A DNA stretch of 42,710 nucleotides from NCBI GenBank assembly GCA_030746635.1, contig JASLMH010000016.1, forward strand, positions 1-42,710. Direction: 5' to 3'. Every line of letters starts with the position of its first letter. Position 1 is the first letter of the stretch. The position numbers were made by a program, and so were the translations under genes. Positions 1-8,325 of this stretch are shown in pieces. The stretch is from Alphaproteobacteria bacterium (GTDB lineage Bacteria; Pseudomonadota; Alphaproteobacteria; GCA-2731375). Below the pieces are notes generated by a model. The model worked only from the letters and a program-made list of their open reading frames with translations, was not told the DNA's origin and made no database searches.

Positions 1-2
1 CG

Positions 3-800
3 CTCAAGACCCTGGCCTTCTCGCTCCTGCTGGCCCCGTCGCTGGTGTTCGCGCCCGCCGCGCTCGCCGACGACGAGTACGAAAACGACCTGGCCGACAG
101 CGAGACCTACACGGACTGGTTTCTGGGCATCAATCCGCGCGGCCTGGTACCGGTGCTGGCCTGGAACGGCGCCGTCCATATCGAAAGCAACGACATCCTC
201 GCCCTGCTGGACGAGAAATTCCCCGAACCCTGCCTGATCCCCGCGGACAGAGCGAGGGAGGTGACGACGCTGTTGCGGCAGGAGGACGAATTGCACCTGG
301 ATCTCAGGACCCTCAGCTTCCGCTTCGTGATCGGCCGCACCCACTCCAACAAGACCCCGGAGATGCTGGCGCGCTACCGCAATTGGCAGGCCACGGTCGA
401 GGGCGCTCCGGATCATGAGAAGCGTGCCCAGGAGATCGATTTCTACGAGCGCCTGGCGAGCCGGGGCATTCCAGACCAGGCCGTGCGCGCCTCGGCGGCC
501 AAATTCCGCGCCGCCTTCGAGGATTTGGAACGGCGCCTGTCAACGGCGCCCTATTTCCTGGGCGAGAGCATCAGCGTCATGGATATCGCTTGGTTCGTTT
601 ACGCCAGCCGGCTGCATCTCGGCGGCTATCCCTTCGCCCGCCTGCATCCGCGGGTTCATGCCTGGCGCGAACGCCTGGCGACCGACGAGAGATTCGCCCG
701 GGAAGTCGAGCCGCTGCCGGCGCTGCGGGAGACCATCGCCCGGAACCATGCCGAGTGGGCGCGGACCGGCGTCACCTTGTCCGACGTCACCGGGTACTAA
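3..800 (+). CDS. Glutathione S-transferase-like protein, 5' end outside window
   Basis: The frame is open to the left edge, so the true start may lie outside the window; the track's start is an internal GTG at 45. The body matches the GST fold from the end of the N-terminal domain onward. INPRGLVPVL holds the cis-Pro, ESNDIL is the glutathione-contacting Glu-Ser, and an all-helical C-terminal domain contains FLGESISVMDIAWF, the N-capping box region. GSTs conjugate glutathione to electrophiles or act in isomerisation and dehalogenation; the substrate is unknown. Oddly, the part before the motif does not read as a thioredoxin-fold strand-helix-strand. It reads as a secretion signal (KTLAFSLLLAPSLVFAPAALA followed by DDE). 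The usual N-terminal Ser/Tyr/Cys that activates glutathione is not visible. The gene converges on the molybdoenzyme gene with a 34-bp gap. The family call is solid; the N-terminus is uncertain. Confidence 0.8.
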   Translation, partial: LKTLAFSLLLAPSLVFAPAALADDEYENDLADSETYTDWFLGINPRGLVPVLAWNGAVHIESNDILALLDEKFPEPCLIPADRAREVTTLLRQEDELHLDLRTLSFRFVIGRTHSNKTPEMLARYRNWQATVEGAPDHEKRAQEIDFYERLASRGIPDQAVRASAAKFRAAFEDLERRLSTAPYFLGESISVMDIAWFVYASRLHLGGYPFARLHPRVHAWRERLATDERFAREVEPLPALRETIARNHAEWARTGVTLSDVTGY

Positions 801-834
801 CCCGCGCGCCTCACCCTTTCATGCCGGCGTCAAT

Positions 835-3054
835 TCAACCCAGATTGGTCGGCTGAACCTCGACGAAGTTCGTGTTGTAGGTGGTGGCACCGCTGGGCGC
901 GGAGAAATCGGCGGTGACGGCGTTGGCGCTGCCCTTCGCATCGGTGCCGTCGGCGTCGGGGGTGAACCAGGCGCCTTCCTTGATGGAGACAACGCCGGGT
1001 GCGATGTCGTCGGTCACCTTGGCGACCAGGCGCGTCGCGCCCTGGGCGTTGTAGATGCGGACGACCTGGCCGTCGTGGATGCCGCGGGCCTCGGCGTCCG
1101 CGGTGTTGAGCCAGAGATCGTCGGCGTCGACCCGGGCCAGTTTTGGCTGATTGCCGTGAATTGAATGGGTGCGCGCCCGCGATTTCGGGCTGCACAGGCG
1201 CAACGGATATTCGGCATCCCCGGCGGCATGGGGCACCCAGGTGGGGATCGGCGGGATACTGCCCAGGCCATAGGGATCGGGGTTGTCGGCGATCGCGGTG
1301 GAATACACCTCGATCCTGCCCGACGGCGTCGGGAAGGGATGCTTGTCGGGATCGCGAATGTGTTTGGCGAAGGCGACGGCATCCTCGGGTGGGGGAAACC
1401 GCGCCACCCCTTGCTCGGTGAAGGCCTCGAAATCATCGACGCTGTCCTTGGTGAACTCGCGCAGCCAATCCATCTCGGATCGGTCGTTGTAGCCGTCGAT
1501 GCCGACCCGGCGGGCGAGATCCGCGAAGATCTCGATATCGTCGCGGCATTCGTCCAGCGGCTCGATCGCCTGTTTCATGAAGATCGCGTAGTGCAGGGCG
1601 CCGGCCCAGGGCAGGTGGATGTCGTTGCGCTCCCAGAACGTCGTGGCCGGCAGCACGATATCGGCGTGGCGGGTGGTCGGCGTCAGGAAATGATCCTGGC
1701 CGACGATGAACTCCACGCCGTCCAGGGAATCGGCGATCTTCGCCGCGTTCGGACATTGATTGAACAGATTGCCCGCCGCTGAATAGATCAGCTTGATGTC
1801 GGCCGGATAGCCGCCCGCCTTGCCCCGCGCCAGCAGATCGGCGAGCAGCGGGGCGGAGACCTTGGCATCGATCGGGTTCGTCCCCGTGGGCAAACGGCTG
1901 GTGCCGCCATAGGCGGTGGCACCGTTGCTGACGCCCGAATTGCCGCCGACGACGCCGACATTCCCGGTGATCGCCGCCAGGGCATAGGCCGCCCGGTGGA
2001 ACTGCTCCCCGTACGCCGTGCGCCCCGGCGCATAGCCGCCATGCAGCGCCGCCGGCTTCGCGGTGGCGAATTCGACGGCCAGGCGGTGCAGGTCCGCGGC
2101 CGGAATGCCGGTGATCCCGGCCGCCCATTCCGGCGATTTCACGATACCGTCCGTCTCGCCCAGCAGATAGGCACGGTAGGACGATCCCGCCGCCGCGCCG
2201 GCCGGCAATGTCGCCTCGTCGAAGCCCAGCACATGGCGGTCGCAATAGGCCTGATCGTGCAGGCCCTCGCCGACGATCACCTGGGCCATGGCGATCAGCG
2301 CCGCGGCGTCGGTCGACGGCCGGATGAACAGGTGCTCATCGGCAAGCTGACGACTGGTGCGGTGGCGCCGTGGGTCGACGCAGACGATGCGCACGCCCCG
2401 CCGCTTCGCCTCCTTCAGATAATCCATGGTGCCGGTGCCGAAGGTGCCGTCACCCGGCGACCAGCCCCACATCACGATCAGCTTCGAATTGACGTAGTCG
2501 GTGGGTTCGCGGCCCGCCGCCTTGTAGCTGGTCTCGCCGCCGAAGGTCGTGCGCAGGGCGAAGACCTCGGCCTCGCACGACATGTTCGACCACAAATCGG
2601 TGCAGCCGCCGAACATATGCAGGAACCGCTTCGCCGTCGCGCGGCTGTGCAGGATCGAGGTGCTGCCCGAGCGCGAGCCGTCCAGGATCGCCGCGTTGCC
2701 GTATGCCGCGCGCACCCGCAGCAACTGACGCGCCACCTCGTCCAGCGCCTCGTCCCAGGAGATGCGCTCGTACTGGCCCGAGCCGCGCGGCCCGGTCCGG
2801 CGCATGGGGTATCGCAACCGGTCGGGGTGGTAGAGGCGCTCGATCTGGCCGACGCCCCGGGCGCAGGCCGGCAAGGGCGGATGTTCGGCATTCCAGGGTC
2901 TGCTATCGGTGGAGATCTTGGTGATACGGCCGTCCACCACATGGGCATTGACCACGCAGCGCCCGCCGCAATTGTGGCCGCAGGTGCTGGTAACGACGGT
3001 TTCGCCCGGCCCGGCCGTGGGCCGCGGCGCTTCGTAAAGCGTTTCCAAAGACAT
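835..3054 (-). CDS. DmsA-like molybdopterin oxidoreductase, catalytic subunit without partners
   Basis: This is a 739-residue member of the DMSO reductase (Mo-bisPGD) family. Near the N-terminus C25, C29, C33 and C64 (CGHNCGGRC ... CARG) form the [4Fe-4S] site with the spacing typical of DmsA/YnfE proteins. Molybdopterin-binding blocks follow (WDEALDEVARQLL, VIVMWGW-type, VDPRRHRTS), and a C-terminal dinucleotide-binding barrel contains SIHGNQ. I start at the ATG at 3054 because AGGGGC precedes it; the track's ORF runs 24 codons further upstream without a better site. There is no twin-arginine signal, so the product should be cytoplasmic. No FeS or membrane subunit gene adjoins it, so its electron partner is unknown. 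It is divergent from the DUF169 gene across an intergenic dyad. Substrate not assignable. Confidence 0.88.
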   Translation of the reverse strand: MSLETLYEAPRPTAGPGETVVTSTCGHNCGGRCVVNAHVVDGRITKISTDSRPWNAEHPPLPACARGVGQIERLYHPDRLRYPMRRTGPRGSGQYERISWDEALDEVARQLLRVRAAYGNAAILDGSRSGSTSILHSRATAKRFLHMFGGCTDLWSNMSCEAEVFALRTTFGGETSYKAAGREPTDYVNSKLIVMWGWSPGDGTFGTGTMDYLKEAKRRGVRIVCVDPRRHRTSRQLADEHLFIRPSTDAAALIAMAQVIVGEGLHDQAYCDRHVLGFDEATLPAGAAAGSSYRAYLLGETDGIVKSPEWAAGITGIPAADLHRLAVEFATAKPAALHGGYAPGRTAYGEQFHRAAYALAAITGNVGVVGGNSGVSNGATAYGGTSRLPTGTNPIDAKVSAPLLADLLARGKAGGYPADIKLIYSAAGNLFNQCPNAAKIADSLDGVEFIVGQDHFLTPTTRHADIVLPATTFWERNDIHLPWAGALHYAIFMKQAIEPLDECRDDIEIFADLARRVGIDGYNDRSEMDWLREFTKDSVDDFEAFTEQGVARFPPPEDAVAFAKHIRDPDKHPFPTPSGRIEVYSTAIADNPDPYGLGSIPPIPTWVPHAAGDAEYPLRLCSPKSRARTHSIHGNQPKLARVDADDLWLNTADAEARGIHDGQVVRIYNAQGATRLVAKVTDDIAPGVVSIKEGAWFTPDADGTDAKGSANAVTADFSAPSGATTYNTNFVEVQPTNLG

Positions 3055-3118
3055 ACTGCCCCTAATCCCCCAATGAAACCGATCGTGATACGGGACGCCA
3101 CTGAACGCGGCTGCGATC

Positions 3119-3163
3119 ATAGCCACGCGGTCGGCGATTGGCCAAGGCGGCCGGCGTGGCTAT
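3119..3163. promoter_or_regulatory. Nested dyad in divergent promoter region, candidate operator
   Basis: A perfect 10-bp inverted repeat, ATAGCCACGC at 3119-3128 and GCGTGGCTAT at 3154-3163, surrounds the 8-bp palindrome TTGGCCAA at 3138-3145. The two share nearly the same centre. The element lies between the divergent starts of the DmsA-like gene (3054) and the DUF169 gene (3197). That position fits an operator controlling both, but the binding protein is unknown and no regulator gene is nearby. Confidence 0.4.
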
Positions 3164-3196
3164 CATTGGAACCGAATGTGTCCTGGGAGTGAGATC

Positions 3197-3991
3197 ATGA
3201 CCACCGCCAATTGTTTCGACGACGCGACCGAGTATGACTATGCCGCCATCATCGACGGCCTGAACCGTTATCTGCGCCTGAAGGCGACGCCGATCGGCAT
3301 GAAACGTTTCAAGACCGTGGCGGAGATGGAGGCGGTGCCCCGGATCCGGAAACCTGATCCCAACGAGAAATTGGCGATGGACCAGGTTGTCGGCCAGACC
3401 CGTTGGATCGGCTACACCCTGGGCATCACCATGGACAATCTGATGGGCGCACAGTGCGGCGCCGTGGTCGGTCTGCATCCGCCCGACGAGGACTGGCTGT
3501 CGGGCGAGCGGATGAACGGCGTCTGGTACGGCACCCTGGAAGACAGCGCCGCCCACCAGGCGGCCATGACCTGTGCCTCCCACGGCGATTACGAGGCGCT
3601 GGCGACCTCGCCCTTGACCTCCGGCCGGTTGGACAACCCGGACATCTGCCTGATCTACATGACGCCCGGTCAGATGATCACCTTCATCAACGGCCTGCAG
3701 TACGTGAACTACAGGAAGTATGAGTTCACCTGTGTCGGCGAGAGCGCCTGCGCCGATTCCTGGGGCAAGGCGTTGAGCACCGGCGAGCCCTGCGTCTCCA
3801 TTCCCTGCTACGCCGAGCGCAAGTTCGGCGGCGTCCAGGACGACGAGATGCTGATCGCCCTGCCGCCAAGCTTCCTACCCAGCGTCGTCGACGGCCTCGA
3901 GCAACTCAGCCGCGTCGGCCTGCGCTATCCGATCCCCAACCACGGCCTGCAGAAGTCACCGCTCGACAGTATTTCGAAGAGCTACGGCTAA
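3197..3991 (+). CDS. DUF169 family protein
   Basis: This 264-residue protein has the general layout of the DUF169 family: an N-terminal LRLKATPIGMKRF segment, a cysteine-bearing middle (GAQCGAVVGL, MTCASHGDY) and the late block CVGESACADSW followed by GEPCVSIPCYAERKFG. The family's biochemical role is not established. It recurs beside redox and C1-type enzymes. I start at the ATG at 3197 because GGAG sits seven bases upstream; the in-frame ATG at 3176 has no such site. The gene is divergent from the DmsA-like gene and probably shares its control region. Its stop codon overlaps the stop of the convergent methyltransferase gene. Several Cys residues suggest metal or FeS binding, which is only inference. 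Confidence 0.8.
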   Translation: MTTANCFDDATEYDYAAIIDGLNRYLRLKATPIGMKRFKTVAEMEAVPRIRKPDPNEKLAMDQVVGQTRWIGYTLGITMDNLMGAQCGAVVGLHPPDEDWLSGERMNGVWYGTLEDSAAHQAAMTCASHGDYEALATSPLTSGRLDNPDICLIYMTPGQMITFINGLQYVNYRKYEFTCVGESACADSWGKALSTGEPCVSIPCYAERKFGGVQDDEMLIALPPSFLPSVVDGLEQLSRVGLRYPIPNHGLQKSPLDSISKSYG

Positions 3992-5022
3992 CCCGGCTTC
4001 TGCGCCGTGATCAGGCCGAGCTGATGCGGCGTGAACCAGCGTGATGTGGCGTTGACGTAGCCGGCCTGGCCGAGGAAATCGCACCATTCGGCGCCGGTGT
4101 TGACGCGCCCGAGGTAACGACCCCGGCGGACCCCGGCCAGGTTGACGAAGGCCGGGTCCAGGGGGCCGGTCTTGTCGTCCTCCAGCATGTAGTCGAGGAT
4201 CAGGATCTCGCCGCCCGGCTTGAGCGCCTCCTGGGTCCGGCGCAGCACGGCGATGATCTCGTCGGGCATATAGCCCTGCAGCGGCGTGATGTAGGAGGCG
4301 AGGTCGTGGCCCTCGGGGAACGGCGTCTCCAGGAAATTGCCGGCCGTGGTGTCGATGCGGGCCTCGAGCCCGTGCTTGGTGATGAATTCCTGGGCGATGA
4401 CGATCACGTTGGGCTGATCGAACACCGTCACCCGCAGCTCCGGATGGCGCTCGCAGGCGGCGATCGCATAGCAGCCCGAGCCGCCGGCGATGTCGAGCCA
4501 GCGGCCGAAGCGTGAGAAGTCGTACTCCTTGGCGAGCTTGTGGCCGAGGCCGATCGAGGCCTCGTAGCCGGCGACGGTGAAGCGCCGCGCCTCCTCGGGG
4601 TCCTGCAGGTAATTCAGGTAGCTGCGTTCGTCGCGGTCCTGGCCGTCGGCGACCGCCGTCAGGTCTTCGGCGATGGTGTCGTAGTCGGGGTAGTCGCGCC
4701 GGGCGATATAGATCAGGTAGTCGCCGAAATAGGTCCGGCTGTCCTTCACCAGATAGCGCTCGACGTCGCTCATGTTGCGGTAGCGGCCGTCGACCTCGCG
4801 CACCAGGTCCAGCGCCTTGCAGACGGTGAGCAACCGGTCGGCCTTCTCGGGTTCGATCCCCATGGCCGCGCCGAGCTCCTCGGTCGTCCCGGCCCCGCCG
4901 GCGATGTGGCTGAACAGCTCCAGTTCGATGGCGCCGAGCAGCGCGCAGGTCTTCTTGAAGGCCAGCGCGATGTCGGTCATGCGCTCGGTCTTCATGCCGA
5001 TGGTGAAATCTTCGGTTGCCAT
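3988..5022 (-). CDS. SAM-dependent O-methyltransferase-type protein with N-terminal dimerisation domain
   Basis: This 344-residue protein has the two-part build of the plant-type and CrtF-like O-methyltransferases. A helical winged-helix-like dimerisation domain (about residues 15-95, ALLGAIELELFSHI) is followed by a Rossmann SAM domain with motif I at about residues 177-185 (DIAGGSGCY). Later come the acidic VFDQPNV loop and a LKPGGEILILDYML strand. It should methylate a hydroxyl or similar group on a small molecule; the substrate is unknown. I place the start at the ATG at 5022 because AGGAGGGAAC precedes it directly. An in-frame ATG 33 bases upstream would add MANNNNGLGGN, but it lies upstream of this strong site. 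The LLM oxidoreductase is the next gene upstream on the same strand. Confidence 0.85.
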   Translation of the reverse strand: MATEDFTIGMKTERMTDIALAFKKTCALLGAIELELFSHIAGGAGTTEELGAAMGIEPEKADRLLTVCKALDLVREVDGRYRNMSDVERYLVKDSRTYFGDYLIYIARRDYPDYDTIAEDLTAVADGQDRDERSYLNYLQDPEEARRFTVAGYEASIGLGHKLAKEYDFSRFGRWLDIAGGSGCYAIAACERHPELRVTVFDQPNVIVIAQEFITKHGLEARIDTTAGNFLETPFPEGHDLASYITPLQGYMPDEIIAVLRRTQEALKPGGEILILDYMLEDDKTGPLDPAFVNLAGVRRGRYLGRVNTGAEWCDFLGQAGYVNATSRWFTPHQLGLITAQKPG

Positions 5023-5148
5023 GTTCCCTCCTAAACCGTTGTTGTTGTTGGCCATATTGGGATGCCGTTCCCCAGGATCATCTACGCAACGTGGGAACCG
5101 CTCGTCCGATGCGGAGCAGCCCTCAGTACGATGAGATCAACGACTTGT

Positions 5149-6165
5149 TCAGTTCAGAGCAGCCTCTATCAGGCGCGGCGCCACCTCCGTTGCGAAACGC
5201 TCCAGCGAAGCATTGACCGCCTCCGGACGAAGGCCCGGCGGCACCGCCCAGGTCACCAGGTCGGTCAGCCGGTATTGCCGGATGAATGCGCTCAGCTCGG
5301 CGACACAATGGTCGACGTCGCCAACCACCCAGTTCTGACTGATGCGTTCGCGGTCTTGGTCCGGCGGGGCGCCGCGGCCGGCGGCCTTGAAGGCCTGGGC
5401 GTAATATTCCATGCGGAAGCGTTCGGCGGCTCGGATCGCCGGCCAGTCGCGCTCTTTGTGGTCGGTCACGAAGCAAGGTTTGATGATGCCGACACGATAA
5501 TCGTCCGGGTCACGGCCGCTGGCTTTGAGCTCGTCGAGCCAGACTTGAATGGTTGTCTCGTAGGGCCCTTGGGGCAGCAGATTGGCGTTGAAGCGAGCCG
5601 CCCGCAGGGCGCCGTTTTTGGATGACGCCGCGACCCAGAGTGGCGGGCCGCCGGGTTGTAGATAGTCCGGCTTGATGATCACGTCCCGGGCCTGATAGCG
5701 CTTGCCGGTGAAGCTGAAGCGCTCGCCGCGAAAACAACGGCTGAGGATTTCCAGGCCTTCGTCGGTTCGCGAGACCCGTTGGGCGACCGGCAGGCCGTAG
5801 CCGGCAAAATCCCGCGGCACATAGCCTAGGCCGACACCGATCTCGACCCGGCCGCCGCTGAGGTTATCCAGCACGGCCAGGTCCTCGGCCAGCCGGACGG
5901 GCTGATAGAGCGGCAGGATGGATATGTCGGAGGAGAAGACGACGTTTCGAGTCCGCGCCGCCATCGCGCTGGCCACCGGAATCCAGGACGGCAGATAACC
6001 GTCATCGACGAAATGATGTTCGGTGAACCAGACCAGATCCAGACCGAGGCCATCCAGCCAGACGGCCTGGTCGAGGATCTCGGCATAGAAACCTTGATTG
6101 TCGATGCCGGAACTGGGCGGATTGCGAAAATCATAGACCACCCCGATACGCAGATTTGGTCTCAA
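5149..6165 (-). CDS. LLM class flavin-dependent oxidoreductase
   Basis: This 338-residue bacterial-luciferase-like protein should be an FMNH2- or F420-dependent monooxygenase or reductase with a TIM barrel. The early strand GVVYDFRNP, LDLVWFTEHHF (about residues 43-52), the SSDISILPLYQPVRLAEDLAVLDNLSGGRVEIGVGLG block and a PLWVAASSKNGALRAAR phosphate-binding region are typical. The substrate is unknown. The start is TTG at 6165, preceded by GGGGAG and GAGG; no ATG lies in a sensible position. It may form a unit with the methyltransferase, 126 bp downstream on the same strand. It is divergent from the aminotransferase gene. Confidence 0.87.
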   Translation of the reverse strand: MRPNLRIGVVYDFRNPPSSGIDNQGFYAEILDQAVWLDGLGLDLVWFTEHHFVDDGYLPSWIPVASAMAARTRNVVFSSDISILPLYQPVRLAEDLAVLDNLSGGRVEIGVGLGYVPRDFAGYGLPVAQRVSRTDEGLEILSRCFRGERFSFTGKRYQARDVIIKPDYLQPGGPPLWVAASSKNGALRAARFNANLLPQGPYETTIQVWLDELKASGRDPDDYRVGIIKPCFVTDHKERDWPAIRAAERFRMEYYAQAFKAAGRGAPPDQDRERISQNWVVGDVDHCVAELSAFIRQYRLTDLVTWAVPPGLRPEAVNASLERFATEVAPRLIEAALN

Positions 6166-6287
6166 AACCTCAACTCCCCGTCAATTCAGCCACGGTTGCG
6201 ACCATGGATTATGAGTGGAGCGCCGCGGCTTGGATACCTGAAACAAACATTTCCGCGGCGGTTCTTGGCCATGGCGATGTTGCGGCC

Positions 6288-6305
6288 GAGGCGGCGAGCC
6301 GCCTC
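6288..6305. other. Perfect hairpin in the 6166-6390 divergent spacer
   Basis: The 225-bp gap between the LLM gene and the aminotransferase gene has no convincing gene. Within it GAGGCGG-CGAG-CCGCCTC can fold into a 7-bp stem with a four-base loop. It lies upstream of both divergent starts. No T-run follows, so it is not an obvious terminator. It may be a transcription-factor site or simply a consequence of GC-rich sequence. Confidence 0.25.
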
Positions 6306-6390
6306 GGGGTTGCGGCCACCCCGGCGAGCGGCCATCATCGCGGCCGCCGGGCGCCGGGACCGGTGGCGCATTCAAACGGACGAGGGCCGC

Positions 6391-7764
6391 ATGCTGAGCA
6401 ATTCCCACATCGTCAACAGTTACCTCGGCCAGACGCCGTCGTCGGCCGCCCTGGCCGAGCGGGCGGCGGGCTGTTTCCCCTCCGCCATCACCCACGATTC
6501 CCGCCACACCACGCCCTATGGCATCTATGTCGAGCGGGCCGCCGGGTCGCGCAAATGGGACGCCGACGACAACGTCTACGTCGACTATTTCGGCGGCCAC
6601 GGGGCGCTTTTGCTGGGCCACCGGCACCCGGAGGTCGAGGCCGCCGTCGCCGAGGCCATGGCCGCGGGCAGCCATTTCGGTTCCTCCCACCGCTTCGAGG
6701 TGGCCTGGGCCGAGGCGGTGCAGCGGCTGATGCCGGCGGCCGAGCGCATTCGCTTCACCGCCTCGGGCACCGAGGCGACGCTGATGGCCATGCGCCTGGC
6801 CCGCGCCTTCACCGGCCGCAACCGGATCGCCCGCTTCCGCACCCATTTCCACGGCTGGCACGATCACATGGCGTTCGGCGTCAGCGGCCATTTCGACGGC
6901 ACGCCGTCGCCCGGCGTGTTGCCGGAGGTGGCGGCCCAGGTGGTGCTGCTGGACCCCAACGACATCGACGGCGTCGCCCAGGCCCTGGAAGCGGACGGCG
7001 ACATCGCGGCGGTGATCCTGGAACCCACGGGAGGCGGCGGTGGCATGATGCCGCTGGCCCCGGACTTCCTGCCGCGCCTGCGCGAGATCACCGCCGAGCA
7101 CGGCGCCTTGTTGATCCTGGACGAGGTGGTGACCGGTTTCCGGGTCCATCCGGGCGGCGCCCAGGGGCTGTACGGCATCACCCCGGACCTCAGCAGCCTG
7201 GCCAAGATCCTGGCCGGCGGGTTGCCCGGCGGCGCGGTGGCAGGGCGGGCCGATATCCTGGAGCATCTCGATTTCCAGGCCACGGCGGCCAAGGGCGTCG
7301 AGAAGATCCACCACCCCGGCACCTTCAACGCCAACCCGCTGTCGGCGGCGGCCGGCACCGCCGCCCTGGGGATCGTCGCGACCACCGACGCCTGCGAGAA
7401 GGCCGCGGCCTTCGGTGCCGAATTGCGCCTACGGCTGAACGAGATGTTGCAGCGTCTGGGCATCGCCTGGGCCGTCTATGGCCAGCAATCCAGCTTCTTC
7501 ATCTTCATGAACGCCGGCGGCCAGGCCATCGATCCGACCGATTTCGATCCCCTGGCGCTGCCCTTTACCGAACTGAAGGCGAAACCGGGCGAGCAGTTGA
7601 ATAAATTGCGCCTGGGGCTGTTGTTGGGCGGCGTCGACATCAGCGGCTCCGGCGGCGGCGTCATTTCCGCCGTCCACGACGCGGCCGATCTGAACCAGAC
7701 CGTCGAAGCCTTCGAACAGGCCGTGACCATGCTGGCGGCCGAGGAGACCCTGCCGCGGCTGTAG
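6391..7764 (+). CDS. GSAM-like class III PLP-dependent aminotransferase/aminomutase
   Basis: This 457-residue fold-type I PLP enzyme is most like glutamate-1-semialdehyde 2,1-aminomutase and its paralogues. Motifs in order are DYFGGHGALLLGH (about 65-77), the cofactor-phosphate loop TASGTEATLMAMRLAR (about 123-138), FHGWHDHM, the PLP-nitrogen Asp in LILDEVVTGFR (Asp244) and the Schiff-base lysine in AKILAGGLPGG (Lys272). The start is the ATG at 6391 after GAGGGCC; the upstream in-frame extension is not protein-like. No tetrapyrrole gene is nearby, so I favour a catabolic transaminase or aminomutase acting on an amino acid or amine rather than the housekeeping HemL. It stands alone and converges on the oxidoreductase operon, 18 bp away. 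Confidence 0.85.
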   Translation: MLSNSHIVNSYLGQTPSSAALAERAAGCFPSAITHDSRHTTPYGIYVERAAGSRKWDADDNVYVDYFGGHGALLLGHRHPEVEAAVAEAMAAGSHFGSSHRFEVAWAEAVQRLMPAAERIRFTASGTEATLMAMRLARAFTGRNRIARFRTHFHGWHDHMAFGVSGHFDGTPSPGVLPEVAAQVVLLDPNDIDGVAQALEADGDIAAVILEPTGGGGGMMPLAPDFLPRLREITAEHGALLILDEVVTGFRVHPGGAQGLYGITPDLSSLAKILAGGLPGGAVAGRADILEHLDFQATAAKGVEKIHHPGTFNANPLSAAAGTAALGIVATTDACEKAAAFGAELRLRLNEMLQRLGIAWAVYGQQSSFFIFMNAGGQAIDPTDFDPLALPFTELKAKPGEQLNKLRLGLLLGGVDISGSGGGVISAVHDAADLNQTVEAFEQAVTMLAAEETLPRL

Positions 7765-7782
7765 GACCGGACCTCCGCCCGT

Positions 7783-8325
7783 TCAGGCTCCCGGCGGAAA
7801 CGGCAGAGCGTAGCCGGCCTCGACCGCTTGTTGGTTCAGTTCCGCCCGCCCCGGCGCCCGGGCCGAAACCGCCTGGCTGATTTGATCCAGGCTCAACAGC
7901 CCGGTCAGCTTGGCGAAGGCGCCCAATGCCACCATGTTGGCGCAGCGTCGCGAGCCGACCTCGTCGGCGATGCGGGTCAGCGGCGCGCTGTGGATCTCGA
8001 CGCCGTCGGGGATCGCCGAGGTGTCGTCGACCATGATGTCGTCGACCAGCACTGTCGTATCCGGCCGCATCCCCTTGCCATGGGCATTGACCGCGTCCTG
8101 CGCCATGGCGATCAGGAAATCCGGTTCCAGGACCCAGGGAAAGACGATCGGTTCGTCGGCCATCACGATGTCGCCGGAGGACGACCCGCCGGTGATGTGC
8201 GAGGAATAGAACTGCGTCTGCACGACTTCGAAATCGCGGATCACGCCCAGGGCCTCGGCCAGGATGACGCTGGCCGAAACCAGGCCCTGGCCGCCGACGC
8301 CGGCGATGCGGATCTCCTGCTTCAT
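7783..8325 (-). CDS. 2-oxoacid:ferredoxin oxidoreductase, gamma subunit
   Basis: This 180-residue protein begins with the family's glycine-rich segment (IRIAGVGGQGLVSASVILAEA) followed by TQFYSSHITGGSSSGDIV. That is the standard signature of the KorC/PorC/VorC gamma subunit, which helps bind coenzyme A in the reaction 2-oxoacid + CoA + oxidised ferredoxin giving acyl-CoA + CO2 + reduced ferredoxin. It is the last gene of a four-gene operon, and its ATG overlaps the stop of the beta gene. Substrate (2-oxoglutarate, branched-chain, pyruvate or aryl-pyruvate) cannot be told from sequence alone. The product is cytoplasmic. Confidence 0.93.
   Translation of the reverse strand: MKQEIRIAGVGGQGLVSASVILAEALGVIRDFEVVQTQFYSSHITGGSSSGDIVMADEPIVFPWVLEPDFLIAMAQDAVNAHGKGMRPDTTVLVDDIMVDDTSAIPDGVEIHSAPLTRIADEVGSRRCANMVALGAFAKLTGLLSLDQISQAVSARAPGRAELNQQAVEAGYALPFPPGA

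Noticed and set aside
1165-1782. 205-residue plus-strand ORF
   Set aside because: It is antisense to the DmsA-like gene with no recognisable domain.
6186-6371. 61-residue basic minus-strand ORF (RRGGRNPEAARRLGRN)
   Set aside because: It lies in the divergent spacer, is Arg/Gly-rich as expected for GC-rich noncoding DNA, and lacks a convincing start site.
6013-6390. 126-residue upstream extension of the aminotransferase ORF
   Set aside because: It is largely antisense to the LLM gene and not conserved-looking; the ATG at 6391 fits the family start.
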